Of a stretch of 64,000 nt of DNA, positions 7,577 through 17,800 are shown in pieces. The notes under the pieces were generated by a model. That model searched no databases. It saw only the letters and a list, made by a program, of their open reading frames with translations, and had not been told where the DNA came from. This DNA is from JABDKJ01 sp964609215 (lineage in GTDB: Bacteria > Bacteroidota > Bacteroidia > Flavobacteriales_D > JABDKJ01): positions 243,356 to 307,355 of the forward strand of contig CAZSQZ010000003.1 of NCBI GenBank assembly GCA_964609215.1, read 5' to 3'. The first letter of the stretch is position 1. Every line of letters starts with the position of its first letter. A program made the position numbers and the translations under genes.

Positions 7577-10500
7577 GTGCTAATAATAATTAGACATATT
7601 TTTTTCTTTTCTCTTTTGGTTCTTTTTGTTCCAAGCACTTTTCTATCGCAATCCTACTTTACCGAAAACAAAGGACAATGGCCCGACAATGTTTCCTTCA
7701 AAACGGAGTTTTCTGGTGCAAGGGTTTACTTAGAAAAGGATGGTTTTACATTTGACACCTACAATTTAGATCAATTTAATCATTGGGCCCATGCCCATGG
7801 AGCTGAGCATGGTCATGACGCTAGCTTTATTCAAGCTCACGCTTTCAAAATGCAAATAAATAACTGTTCTGAGCGCCTTGTAGTTGAGGCATTTGGCAAA
7901 AGTCAAGGTTATGAGAATTTCTTTCTAGGAGAAAAAAGCAAATGGGCAAGTCAGGCATATAATTACAAAGAAGTAGCTTATCGCAATGTATACCCTTTTA
8001 TAGATATTGAAATTCAAAAATCTAATGAGCAATTTAAGTATGACTGGGTTTTAAGGAAAGGAGCAGATATTAATGACATTTCCTTTCGGTATAAGGGGGC
8101 GGATAAAATTCAAGTAAAAAAAGGGCGATTAGTTATAAAGACCTCAGTTCAAGATTTTGAAGAGTATATTCCATTGGCTTATTATAAAAAGGATGGAGAG
8201 TTAGTCGAAGTAAGTGTCAGTTATGTAAAAAAAGGAGATGCGATTGGTTTTCAAGTAAAAGAGGGCTATCCAAAAGAATATGATCTTTATATCGACCCCA
8301 TTCTTATTTTCTCCACCTACTCGGGCTCTACTGCAAATAATTTTGGCTATACAGCCACATTCGATTCTAAGGGCTTTTTGTATGCGGGAAGTACAGCTTT
8401 TGGCACTGGTTATCCAGCTCTGCTTGGAGCATACAACATGTTCCAAGGTGGGACCATTGATGTCGCTATAACAAAATATGATACTACTGGAACATTTAGA
8501 GTTTATTCCACTTACTTAGGAGGTAACAATAATGAAATGCCGCATTCTATGATCGTCAATTCAAATGATGAATTGTTTGTTTATGGAACAACAGGGTCTG
8601 CCAACTTCCCTACTTTATCCAATGCGTTTCAAAGTACCAATAACCTAGGTTCACCACCTGTTTTACAAAGTGGTTTGGGCTTTGAGTTTGATCAAGGGCA
8701 GGATATATTTATTTCAAGATTTTCTGCAGATGGTTTATCATTAATGGCCTCTACTTTCATTGGAGGAAGCGGTTCCGATGGCCTCAACATTAATCCGCAA
8801 TTGGTCAATAATTATGCTGATGAAGTAAGAGGGGAAATAGAGATAGATAGTAATGACAATATTTTTGTTGCAACAAGCACACAATCCAGCGATTTTCCAA
8901 TAACTGCAGACGCTTTTCAAAATCAATTGAATGGCACTCAAGATGGAGTTATGTTCAAAATGGATAATAATTTAACCTCTCTAGTATGGTCCTCTTATTT
9001 TGGTGGTAGTGGTGCAGATGCATTTTATTCAATGGATATCAATGATTCCGATGAGCCCATTGCGGCTGGTGGCACTACTTCTGGTAATCTACCCTTTACC
9101 AATAATGCATATCAGCAAAGTTATTCTGGTAACACAGATGGCTTTTTGGTACGATTTAATTCAAATGGAAATGACATTGAGGCAATGACTTACTTAGGTT
9201 TTGAAAATTACGATCAAATATACTTTGTGGAGTTTGATAGTGACCAAAATCCCTTTGTTTTTGGCCAAACCCAAACGGGTGATTTATACAATTTTAATAA
9301 CCTATACTCCAATCCAAATAGTGGGCAGTTTTTATCTCATTTCACCGCAGACCTAGAAAATTATGAATGGGGAATGTCTTTTGGTAATGGAAATGGAGAG
9401 CCCAATATATCACCTACTGCATTTCTAGTTGATTTCTGCGGTAAAATCTATCTTTCGGGATGGGGAGGAGATACTGGAGATGGTGATTTGACAACTAGTG
9501 GATTACCTTTCACGCCTGATGCTTATCAAACCCAAACAGATGGCAGAGATTTTTATCTGTACGTAACCGGTATAGATTTGACTGAACCTGATTATGCTTC
9601 TTTTTTTGGCGGTAATCAAAGCGGAGAGCATGTAGATGGCGGAACAAGTAGATTTGATAAGAAAGGTAAAATATATCAGGCAGTATGCGCTGGTTGCGGT
9701 GGATTTGATGATTTTCCCTTCTTTCCAAGTGATGCAGTATCTTCTGAAAATGGCAGTTCTTGTAACATAGGCGTTTTCAAAATGGATTTTGAAGAACCAT
9801 TGGTTATTGCGGATTTCAACGCTGAAGCGGTTTGCTTTCCAGACCCTGTAAATTTCAATGACTTTTCTTTTAATGCTGAAAATTACCAATGGTTTTTTGG
9901 TGATAACATGGCTTCAACCGAACCAAACCCTAGTCATATCTATTCCAGCCCCGGACTTTATGAAGTCATGTTGGTAGTGAATAATAGTGGAAGCTGCAAT
10001 CAATCCGACACGCTGATCAAACAAATTCTGGTGCTTTCCCCAGACGGTTTTGAATTGGAGGACATCACTCTTTGCAATGGCTCAAATGAACAAATTGGAA
10101 TTCCTCCATTCGGTGATGCCAGTATTACCTATTCATGGATTCCATCTACTGGCTTAAGCGACCCCACCGCTCCCAATCCTTTCTATACTGGAACCAGCAA
10201 TGCAAGCTATACCTTAACCATCAATAATGGAATCTGTTCGTCTCAAGCGACTCAAAACATAAGCGTGGTTACTTTAGATTTGATGGCTTCTTCAGATACT
10301 GTCATTTGTAGTGGAGGGAGTGCCTCATTGAATGTGAATGGGCAAGGAATTGCAAGCAATTATGTTTGGTCTACAAACATTGATTTCGGTACGGTATTAT
10401 CCAATGATAGCAATCTGGTTGATAGTCCTATACTTCCAACTACCTATTATATTATGGCGGATTACCTGAGCTGCCAAGCTATAGATTCTGTCACTGTTGT

Positions 10501-11293
10501 TCCTGAAGAGTTTTCAGTTTCTCTTTCTGATGATTTATTTCTTTGCCTAAACGAAACAGGGACATTAACTGCGACCAATTTATTCCCACAATATGATATT
10601 GACTATGATTGGTCGCCTAATGAGGCAATAGTTTCAGGTGATGGCACCTCCAGTATTGAAATTAATCCAAGTGCGGATACAGAATTTTTCATCAATCTTC
10701 AAAATGAATTGGGTTGTATTTGGCAAGAAAGCATTCAAGTAGAGGTAAGTGATTTGGATATAAATGCTGTTAATGTAAGCGCGGATAATACGGTTATTAC
10801 CACTACAGGATCAACAACTTTAGTTGGACAACCGGGAAGTCCTTTTAACGTAAGTTGGTCCCCCACTTCTGGTTTAAGCAATCCCTTCAGCTCAACAACA
10901 ACGGCAAGTCCAAATAACACCACCACCTATGTTTACAGCGTTATAGATGATTCGCCCTTAGGTCAATGTATTGGCATGGATTCAATAACCATCATTGTCG
11001 AAGAATTGGTTTGTGGTTTTCCAACTGTTTTTCTCCCCAATTCCTTTACTCCAAACGGAGATGGCGAGAATGATATATTGTTTTTGAGAGGTGATTTAAT
11101 TGAAAGCATGAGCCTCGAAATTTATGACCGATGGGGTGAGAAAGTTTTTGAATCAAATGATCAAAGTGTTGGTTGGGATGGCACTTACAAAGGAAGAGAA
11201 GCAGATTCTGCAGTTTATGTATACGTATTGGAAGCCACCTGTGTAGATGGTCAAGAATTAAGTGATAATGGAAACGTAACCCTTATCAGATGA
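7577..11293 (+). CDS. large surface adhesin with SBBP propeller, PKD and gliding-type (type B) T9SS sorting domain
   Basis: 1238 residues. A signal peptide (about 1-25) leads to an N-terminal beta-sandwich that starts YFTENKGQWPDNVSF, typical of SBBP-repeat proteins (DUF7948). Residues about 240-700 are a beta-propeller of SBBP repeats with FxTYxGGS-like units. A PKD domain lies near 741-830, Ig-like domains run to about 1140, and the end (from FLPNSFTPNGDGENDI, about 1150) is the gliding motility-associated type B sorting domain. The protein is exported by T9SS and bound at the surface. The stop overlaps the PorP/SprF start as ATGA, the usual partner arrangement. The start is uncertain: GTG at 7577 overlaps an AAGGAG (7572-7577), which would better fit a start a few codons later, where only ATA or ATT occur. 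Confidence 0.88.
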   Translation: MLIIIRHIFFFSLLVLFVPSTFLSQSYFTENKGQWPDNVSFKTEFSGARVYLEKDGFTFDTYNLDQFNHWAHAHGAEHGHDASFIQAHAFKMQINNCSERLVVEAFGKSQGYENFFLGEKSKWASQAYNYKEVAYRNVYPFIDIEIQKSNEQFKYDWVLRKGADINDISFRYKGADKIQVKKGRLVIKTSVQDFEEYIPLAYYKKDGELVEVSVSYVKKGDAIGFQVKEGYPKEYDLYIDPILIFSTYSGSTANNFGYTATFDSKGFLYAGSTAFGTGYPALLGAYNMFQGGTIDVAITKYDTTGTFRVYSTYLGGNNNEMPHSMIVNSNDELFVYGTTGSANFPTLSNAFQSTNNLGSPPVLQSGLGFEFDQGQDIFISRFSADGLSLMASTFIGGSGSDGLNINPQLVNNYADEVRGEIEIDSNDNIFVATSTQSSDFPITADAFQNQLNGTQDGVMFKMDNNLTSLVWSSYFGGSGADAFYSMDINDSDEPIAAGGTTSGNLPFTNNAYQQSYSGNTDGFLVRFNSNGNDIEAMTYLGFENYDQIYFVEFDSDQNPFVFGQTQTGDLYNFNNLYSNPNSGQFLSHFTADLENYEWGMSFGNGNGEPNISPTAFLVDFCGKIYLSGWGGDTGDGDLTTSGLPFTPDAYQTQTDGRDFYLYVTGIDLTEPDYASFFGGNQSGEHVDGGTSRFDKKGKIYQAVCAGCGGFDDFPFFPSDAVSSENGSSCNIGVFKMDFEEPLVIADFNAEAVCFPDPVNFNDFSFNAENYQWFFGDNMASTEPNPSHIYSSPGLYEVMLVVNNSGSCNQSDTLIKQILVLSPDGFELEDITLCNGSNEQIGIPPFGDASITYSWIPSTGLSDPTAPNPFYTGTSNASYTLTINNGICSSQATQNISVVTLDLMASSDTVICSGGSASLNVNGQGIASNYVWSTNIDFGTVLSNDSNLVDSPILPTTYYIMADYLSCQAIDSVTVVPEEFSVSLSDDLFLCLNETGTLTATNLFPQYDIDYDWSPNEAIVSGDGTSSIEINPSADTEFFINLQNELGCIWQESIQVEVSDLDINAVNVSADNTVITTTGSTTLVGQPGSPFNVSWSPTSGLSNPFSSTTTASPNNTTTYVYSVIDDSPLGQCIGMDSITIIVEELVCGFPTVFLPNSFTPNGDGENDILFLRGDLIESMSLEIYDRWGEKVFESNDQSVGWDGTYKGREADSAVYVYVLEATCVDGQELSDNGNVTLIR

Positions 11294-12294
11294 AGAAATT
11301 AATATTTTTAATATCGCTCCTTTTCTGCACTACTGTATTTTCACAAGATGTGCATTTTTCGCAGTTTTTTCATTCACCCATTTTTCAAAATCCAGCAAAC
11401 ACTGGACTTTTTAATGGTGATTACAGGGGCGTTTTCAATCAAAGAACGCAATGGAGATCCATAACTGATCCTTTCAATACATGGGCTTTAGCTCTAGATG
11501 GAAAGAATATCAATAGAATCAATAATTTACATGCAGGCCTAATGATTTTTAAGGATGCTGCGGGCATATCTCCATTGACCACCGTGAGTATAACTCCTTC
11601 TGGAGCTTATACCATTTACCAGAATGCGGATAGTTCAGGTTTTTTCAATGTGGGCCTACAAATATCGTTCACTCAGAAGACTATTGATTTCAGCAGGCTT
11701 CAATTTGACAATCAATACACAGGAAGCGTTTTTGACCCAAGCTTGGGAACTGGAGAAAATTTCAATAATGACAGAACAAGCTATTTAGACTTCCATACCG
11801 GAGGAACCTGGAACCATAAATATTCCGATGAATTTATATATAAAGTGGGTTTCGCCCTTTTCCATGTGGCCAGTCCAAAGGAAAGTTTCCTTGGAGATGG
11901 AAATGTAAACCTAGATAGACGCTTTTTGCTACATGCTGAAGGTATGTATCAATTCAATAGCGAATGGTCTGCTGTGCCCGCTATCCAATGGCAAAGTCAG
12001 GGCACTTACCAAGAATTGCTAATTGGCGGAATGGCAAAACGAACACTCTTGGATAAGTTTGGACTGTATAGAGCATTATATTTAGGTGCATTCGCGAGAA
12101 CTCGAGATGCAGCTTATATAGTTGGTGCTATGGATTACGATCAATGGAAAATTGGTGTATCATACGACATCAACCTTTCAGATTTGCAGCAGGTCAGTAG
12201 AAACAGAGGAGGTTTCGAATTTTCCCTCATCTATATTCTCAAAGGATTCAATGAAAAGTATAAACAGCATCGGATTTGCCCATCCTACATTTGA
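11290..12294 (+). CDS. PorP/SprF family T9SS outer-membrane protein
   Basis: This 334-residue protein has a signal peptide (MKKLIFLISLLFCTTVFSQ), then DVHFSQFFHSPIFQNPANTG, the hallmark start of the PorP/SprF family. The rest is a 14-stranded-type barrel with GGTWNHKY and YDINLSDL near the C-terminus. SprF helps secrete or anchor the SprB adhesin and PorP works with PorE and other gliding or secretion parts. Family members are often paired with a type B cargo, as here. It overlaps the gene on each side: four bases upstream (ATGA) and 19 bases downstream. Confidence 0.93.
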   Translation: MKKLIFLISLLFCTTVFSQDVHFSQFFHSPIFQNPANTGLFNGDYRGVFNQRTQWRSITDPFNTWALALDGKNINRINNLHAGLMIFKDAAGISPLTTVSITPSGAYTIYQNADSSGFFNVGLQISFTQKTIDFSRLQFDNQYTGSVFDPSLGTGENFNNDRTSYLDFHTGGTWNHKYSDEFIYKVGFALFHVASPKESFLGDGNVNLDRRFLLHAEGMYQFNSEWSAVPAIQWQSQGTYQELLIGGMAKRTLLDKFGLYRALYLGAFARTRDAAYIVGAMDYDQWKIGVSYDINLSDLQQVSRNRGGFEFSLIYILKGFNEKYKQHRICPSYI

Positions 12295-14603
12295 ACATCC
12301 TAAGAAACATATCTCATTTATTATCAGTAAGTAAAAAGATTCATCTCATCTTTTTATTTAGCATTTTGTGCTTTATCAATTTGGAAGCTCAAAAACCAGA
12401 AAGATGGATAAAATTGGGTGACCAAGCTTATGCATTAAATGATTTTTATGGTGCATTTGCTTATTATCAAAATGCCATTAATCAGGATTCTACCAAAGCA
12501 GAGTATCAGTATAAATATGCAGAAGCGGCCAGAGGAATAAATAATTATGCAATTGCTGCCCGTTTTTATGAAAAGGTCTATCGAAAGGAAAGAGGAAGAT
12601 TCTATCCAGATGGTGCTTTTCATCTTGCCAATATGCTTAAACAGCTTGGCAAATACAGAGAAGCCAGTAAATACTGGAAAAAGGCAAGAAGCAAAAGAAA
12701 AAAGGACTCTTATGAATATTTGAAATCCCAGCAAGAATATAAATCAACACAATGGGCAAACCTTGAAAGGGATATAGCCATAGAAAATATTGAGCTAAAA
12801 GCCATTCCAGATCCTATTAATTCAAAGAATTCAGAATTTGCGCCTGTAGTTGGTCCAGATTCTATGCTTCTATTCTCTGCCCTTCCTCAAAGAAGCACGG
12901 CAACAGGAAAACTAATGGACGACAAGGGTACTATTCGGATTTATTCGAGTGCATACAAATCTTCAAGTGGCGAATGGAAAAATAGAAACAATGCAAGTGA
13001 GCAAATTTCTGATTTGGGAAGAAATATCGGCAATGGTTCCTTTAATCATGATAAGAGCATATTTTATTTCTCCGCTTGCGACTCATTATGCCATATTTAT
13101 AAATCGCAAATTATTAATGGACAGGTTATTAATCCAGAAAAACTAAATAATAACATTAATACAGTGGGGACATCAAATACGCAGGCACATTATTCAAAAG
13201 ACGAGCAAGGTGAGTATCTTTATTTTGTTTCGGATAGACCTGGAGGAGAAGGTGGTTTGGACATTTGGAAAAGCACCAAGATAAATGGGGATTGGTCTCC
13301 TGCTAAAAACTTAGGTAATGTTATCAATAGCCCGGATAATGAAGTCACTCCGTTCTATGTTCCCGAATATAAGAGGCTTTACTTTAGCTCCTCATGGCAT
13401 TTTGGTTTTGGCGGAATGGATATTCATTATGCTGACCGAAATGAAAGAAATCAATGGGGATTGGTAAAGAATGCAGGACAACCCATTAACACCCCTGCAA
13501 ACGACTTGTATTTCTCTATTTTTCAAGGAAAGAAGGGTTTTTTGAGCTCTAATCGAGATGGCTCCAATCCCTGGAGTTCTGGAACCTGTTGCAATGACAT
13601 TTACATGTATGAAATGGAGGAACTAGAAAAGGAGCCAATAGACTCGCTTCCTACTATTGCTAACCTTTCTGAACTCGCTAAATATCTGCCCATTAGCCTT
13701 TATTTTCACAATGATGAGCCTAATCCAAAGACTATGGATACCACTACCAGTCAAAATTATTTGTCTACGTGGGAAAAATACCGAACGCTTATCCCAAAAT
13801 ACAGACAGGAATATACCAAAGGTATTGTCTCCAACGAAGTTGAGCTATATGACAATCTAATTGTAAATTTCTTTGATAGCATAGCCACTAAAGGTGTCGA
13901 ACGATTGGATTTTGTAAGTAAATTACTTTTAAGAGAATTGGACAAAGGAAGCAGAATTGAGTTAGCAATAAAGGGATATGCTTCTCCCCTTGCACAAGGT
14001 GATTATAACAAGAATCTTACGCTCAGAAGAATTCAATCCCTAATCAACTATTTTAATTCTTACGATAATGGCATTTTCAGAAAGTATATGAACGATGTTG
14101 CTCCTAGTGGCGGGTTTTTGGGTTTCAAGAAGATTCCATTTGGAGAAACAAAAGCGGACAGTAATGTAAGTGATAATGTAAATGACCAAAGAAATTCGGT
14201 TTACTCTAGATCTGCGGCATTGGAAAGAAAGATTGAAATCTTGGCTATTTCAGAGTCTAACAAAGAATCTATAATCCCAGAAGAAATCATCATTCAAAAC
14301 CTAAATTTTGAAAATGAAGAAGAAAGTCTTGGTAAAATCAAAAGAGGACGCTTACTAAAACATGAATTTGAATTTATTAATGATTTAGGTATTCCTGTAA
14401 AGATTGACCATGTGCAACCATCTTGCGGTTGCACAGTTGTTGACTTCCCCAAGAACATCTTTAAATCTGGTGAAAAAGGAATTATCCCCTTGGAAATTGA
14501 CACTAAAGAATTGAGTAAAGGAAAAAATTCAAAATCCATCATTATTATTGCCAATGAAGGAGAAATTGTGCAGGAGCTAAAGGTGAATTTTTGGGTGGAG
14601 TAA
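12276..14603 (+). CDS. PorE-like protein: TPR, PD40 propeller, OmpA-like domain and C-terminal DUF1573
   Basis: 775 residues. A signal segment (about 20-39) precedes TPR-like helices (about 42-165), a PD40/WD40-like propeller with YFVSDRPGGEGGLDIW units (about 185-450), an OmpA-like region (about 550-650) and, from about 670, a DUF1573 domain with HVQPSCGCTVVDFP. TPR-PD40-OmpA is the plan of PorE, which ties the T9SS trans-envelope parts to peptidoglycan. Here there is no carboxypeptidase regulatory domain and DUF1573 is added at the end. In the OmpA part the usual GHTD is GYAS, so the Asp that binds diaminopimelate is missing, while an ERKIEI match to the NRRVEI strand remains. The start is TTG at 12276 inside the PorP gene; TTG at 12291 is the alternative. 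Confidence 0.85.
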   Translation: MPILHLNILRNISHLLSVSKKIHLIFLFSILCFINLEAQKPERWIKLGDQAYALNDFYGAFAYYQNAINQDSTKAEYQYKYAEAARGINNYAIAARFYEKVYRKERGRFYPDGAFHLANMLKQLGKYREASKYWKKARSKRKKDSYEYLKSQQEYKSTQWANLERDIAIENIELKAIPDPINSKNSEFAPVVGPDSMLLFSALPQRSTATGKLMDDKGTIRIYSSAYKSSSGEWKNRNNASEQISDLGRNIGNGSFNHDKSIFYFSACDSLCHIYKSQIINGQVINPEKLNNNINTVGTSNTQAHYSKDEQGEYLYFVSDRPGGEGGLDIWKSTKINGDWSPAKNLGNVINSPDNEVTPFYVPEYKRLYFSSSWHFGFGGMDIHYADRNERNQWGLVKNAGQPINTPANDLYFSIFQGKKGFLSSNRDGSNPWSSGTCCNDIYMYEMEELEKEPIDSLPTIANLSELAKYLPISLYFHNDEPNPKTMDTTTSQNYLSTWEKYRTLIPKYRQEYTKGIVSNEVELYDNLIVNFFDSIATKGVERLDFVSKLLLRELDKGSRIELAIKGYASPLAQGDYNKNLTLRRIQSLINYFNSYDNGIFRKYMNDVAPSGGFLGFKKIPFGETKADSNVSDNVNDQRNSVYSRSAALERKIEILAISESNKESIIPEEIIIQNLNFENEEESLGKIKRGRLLKHEFEFINDLGIPVKIDHVQPSCGCTVVDFPKNIFKSGEKGIIPLEIDTKELSKGKNSKSIIIIANEGEIVQELKVNFWVE

Positions 14604-14808
14604 TAAGGCACCACCCATTTTAAAAATATCTTAAATGATAATTTAGCAAACTATCCATGTTTTATTCACTTTCCTCTTAATGAATTAAAACATCTCATCA
14701 AATTCAGATATTACTTTAGCATCCTGCGAATAAGCTTGATATATAAATTCCAAAAAATAAATCTACATTCTTTGCATAAATACCCTTGGGCTCCATTGAT
14801 AGGCTTAC

Positions 14809-17800
14809 CTATTCTATGAGCACTTTGCCGAATAGCTTATCATCACCTGTGCTCACTCTTATAACATACATCCCAGTTTGTAAATCAATAGTATTTATAG
14901 GAATGCTCCGCTCATAATTTCCTGGTTCGATATTCCATGACTGAACAAGGTTGCCTCTAAGGTCAAACAATTCTATATTTTCTATCCAAGCTTTTTCTTC
15001 ATTCAGAGAAACAACAAAATCACCTGAGTTGGGGTTGGGTATTACTACAAGTTCCACTTTATTAGCTATAGATTTGAGTCCATCATTTGTGCTAAAGGCT
15101 ATATTCTTTTTAGCAGGAGGACAGATATCTTCTTCATGGTAAAATGTTGTTCCGTTAACATGGTTATTAATGATCAGATGACCACCTTTTCCTCCAAACG
15201 TCATATTGCTTGAAATGAATGGCTGAGTGACCATTACATTATCATCATCGAAACAACATCCAGTTCCATCTGGCATCAATCGTGCAACAAATATTTCATT
15301 GTCCGCATTTATATCAGATCCTGAATAACCTGTAGTTAGAAGATGACCGCTATTTGCCTCTGCTATAGCATAAAGTTCATCCATAATAGGGTCAAATCTT
15401 GTGCTAAGTCTTGACCAAATCGGGCTTAGATTAGTTTGTAATTGACAAACATAACTGGACGTTTCAAATGAGGATTGTGAGGTAGGAGTATCCACGCCTC
15501 CAACAAGAAGCAGCCTACCAGAAGAATGTGCAATAATATCATTCCCTCGAGTGGATTCCGCATTGCCATGATGCAAATGAACTGTATTGTTTGCAAGTGT
15601 GGCAGGATTTAATCTCATCAGAAGAGCTGCAGTTCCATTCGTTCCATTACCATCAGATGTGCCTGCTAGATACAATTGCCCGCTGGCAGTAGTAATTGAA
15701 TTGAATTGCGAGTTTGGCCCAGTATAAAGTAATCCTTGATCATTAGTAGTCACAAAAGGTTGAAATCCTCCTCTGCGGATTAGGAGTGCTTGATTTCCTC
15801 TAGAACCAGCCATTAAGAATCTATCCTGACTTGGAATGTATTCAATATCATAACAAAAGGTGTTAACTTCATCATCAGAATGATAGGCCATGAATGGATT
15901 ATTCATTGTCCCAAGTAACATACCATTAAGAGGATTGACAATCATTATGAACATTTCCATGATACCTTTTCCTTGTCCTGTTGAGTGCCCTCCAATAGCT
16001 ATATAAGTGTTACCATTTGGTGCCACAAATGCTTCCAAGCAGGTACCAACATCATCACCTGTTCCTTCATTACCGAAGTCATATCTGCGTGTCCAAGTAC
16101 CATTTGCGGTGCCATCTGATCGAGTCAAGACAACATCTCTATGATTACCACTGCTCTGTATGGTACCTATCGAGTACTCTACACCATTGAGATGTATGAC
16201 ATCAGAATAAATATCATCGGATTGATTCAGTTCATCTCCTTCTATTTCAGTATAGACAGGATTGTCCTGGTTATCTCTTTGAACAATGTATTGATCAATA
16301 TCACCATTCGTCTCATACATTGTTCCGACTATAGTGTAGCTATCATTAGGAGCAATTGCAATTCCATAACCTACATTTGGTTTGCCATTGATAACATCAT
16401 CATTGGTAATTAAATCACACATGGGTTGATCTTTGCCTACGCATGAAATTCCAGGATTAATAGTAACTGAGAGGCTTCCACTACATTCAGTTAAACTGTT
16501 AGACCATGTTATAGTATAGGTCCCGGAAGCTAAGCCAATAAAGGAACCGTTTATATCATTTTCATTTAAACTACTTATGTAATATTCAGTAGTACCTTGA
16601 GCATCACTTTCGAGGTGGATTTCTCCATCCTCATCGCCCAAGCAACTTTCGTCAACTGTACTAAAAGTTACCTCATCCTCTGTGCACGATATTTCAGATA
16701 ATTGATGAGTTGTCACGCAACCTGTGCCATTAACATCATTGATAGTTAAGTCGATTACATTACCACACGGAAATCCGGATATAGTTATATCGGGGAACAG
16801 GGATAAATCTATTGTGGCTCCTGCAAAATTTGTTGAGATCAAGGGAGTTGCTGCTATTCCAGTCAATTCAAATTGCACAGTTGCTTCAACACAATTGCTC
16901 TCACTACTAGTAACCAAAATTCCTACAGCAGGACTATTGTCAGTTAACGTTACGATTTCAGATCCTGTACAATTGGTATTCGAGTCAACCCAAGTAATTA
17001 GGTAAGCTCCAGCTGGAGCGTTATCTATAGTGTTCACATTAAGTGTTCCTCCAGGACCAACAAACCCAGTAATATTAACATTGTTAACTACAATAGAACC
17101 ATTGCTGAGTCCGCAAGATGGATCCATGGCGTTTATTATAGGAACCGAGTTGTTTAAGCAATTTGGAGTCGTAAATGAAACGGTTTCCATACACCCATTG
17201 GCGTCAGTGATGTCTACTGAATAAAGAGTTCCGCAAGCCATTCCTGCAATATCTACAGGTAATCCAAAAGGAATAGATCCAACTCCACCAACTAAATTTG
17301 AAAGAGTATATCCAGGAGTTCCTCCTGAGATATTGAGTTGAACCCATACATTATTTGGATCCCCACATTCAGGATTTGAAAAGTTCGGATTAATAGCAAT
17401 AGGCGTAAAGCTGTCTATTAAAGTTACGATTTCAGATCCTGTACAATTGGTATTCGGGTCAACCCAAGTGATTAGGTAAGCTCCAGCTGGAGCGTTATCT
17501 ATAGTGTTCACATTAAGTGTTCCTCCAGGACCAACAAACCCAGTAATATTAACATTGTTAACTACAATAGAACCATTGCTGAGTCCGCAAGATGGATCCA
17601 TGGCGTTTATTATAGGAACCGAGTTGTTTAAGCAATTTGGAGTCGTAAATGAAACGGTTTCCATACACCCATTGGCGTCAGTGATCTCTACTGAATAAGG
17701 AGTTCCGCAAGCTAGCCCTGCAATATCTACAAAGGATCCAGGTGCCATAATAACCCCGACACCACCAACTAAGTTGGAGAGTGTATAATCTGGAGTTCCA

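Noticed and set aside
9503..9889. 128-codon open frame on the minus strand
   Set aside because: Antisense inside the type B adhesin with overlapping alternatives in other frames, so a chance opening.
14604..14808. RNA gene or small ORF between the PorE-like and giant adhesin genes
   Set aside because: No stem structure, tRNA-like fold or protein-like frame could be supported in these 205 bases.
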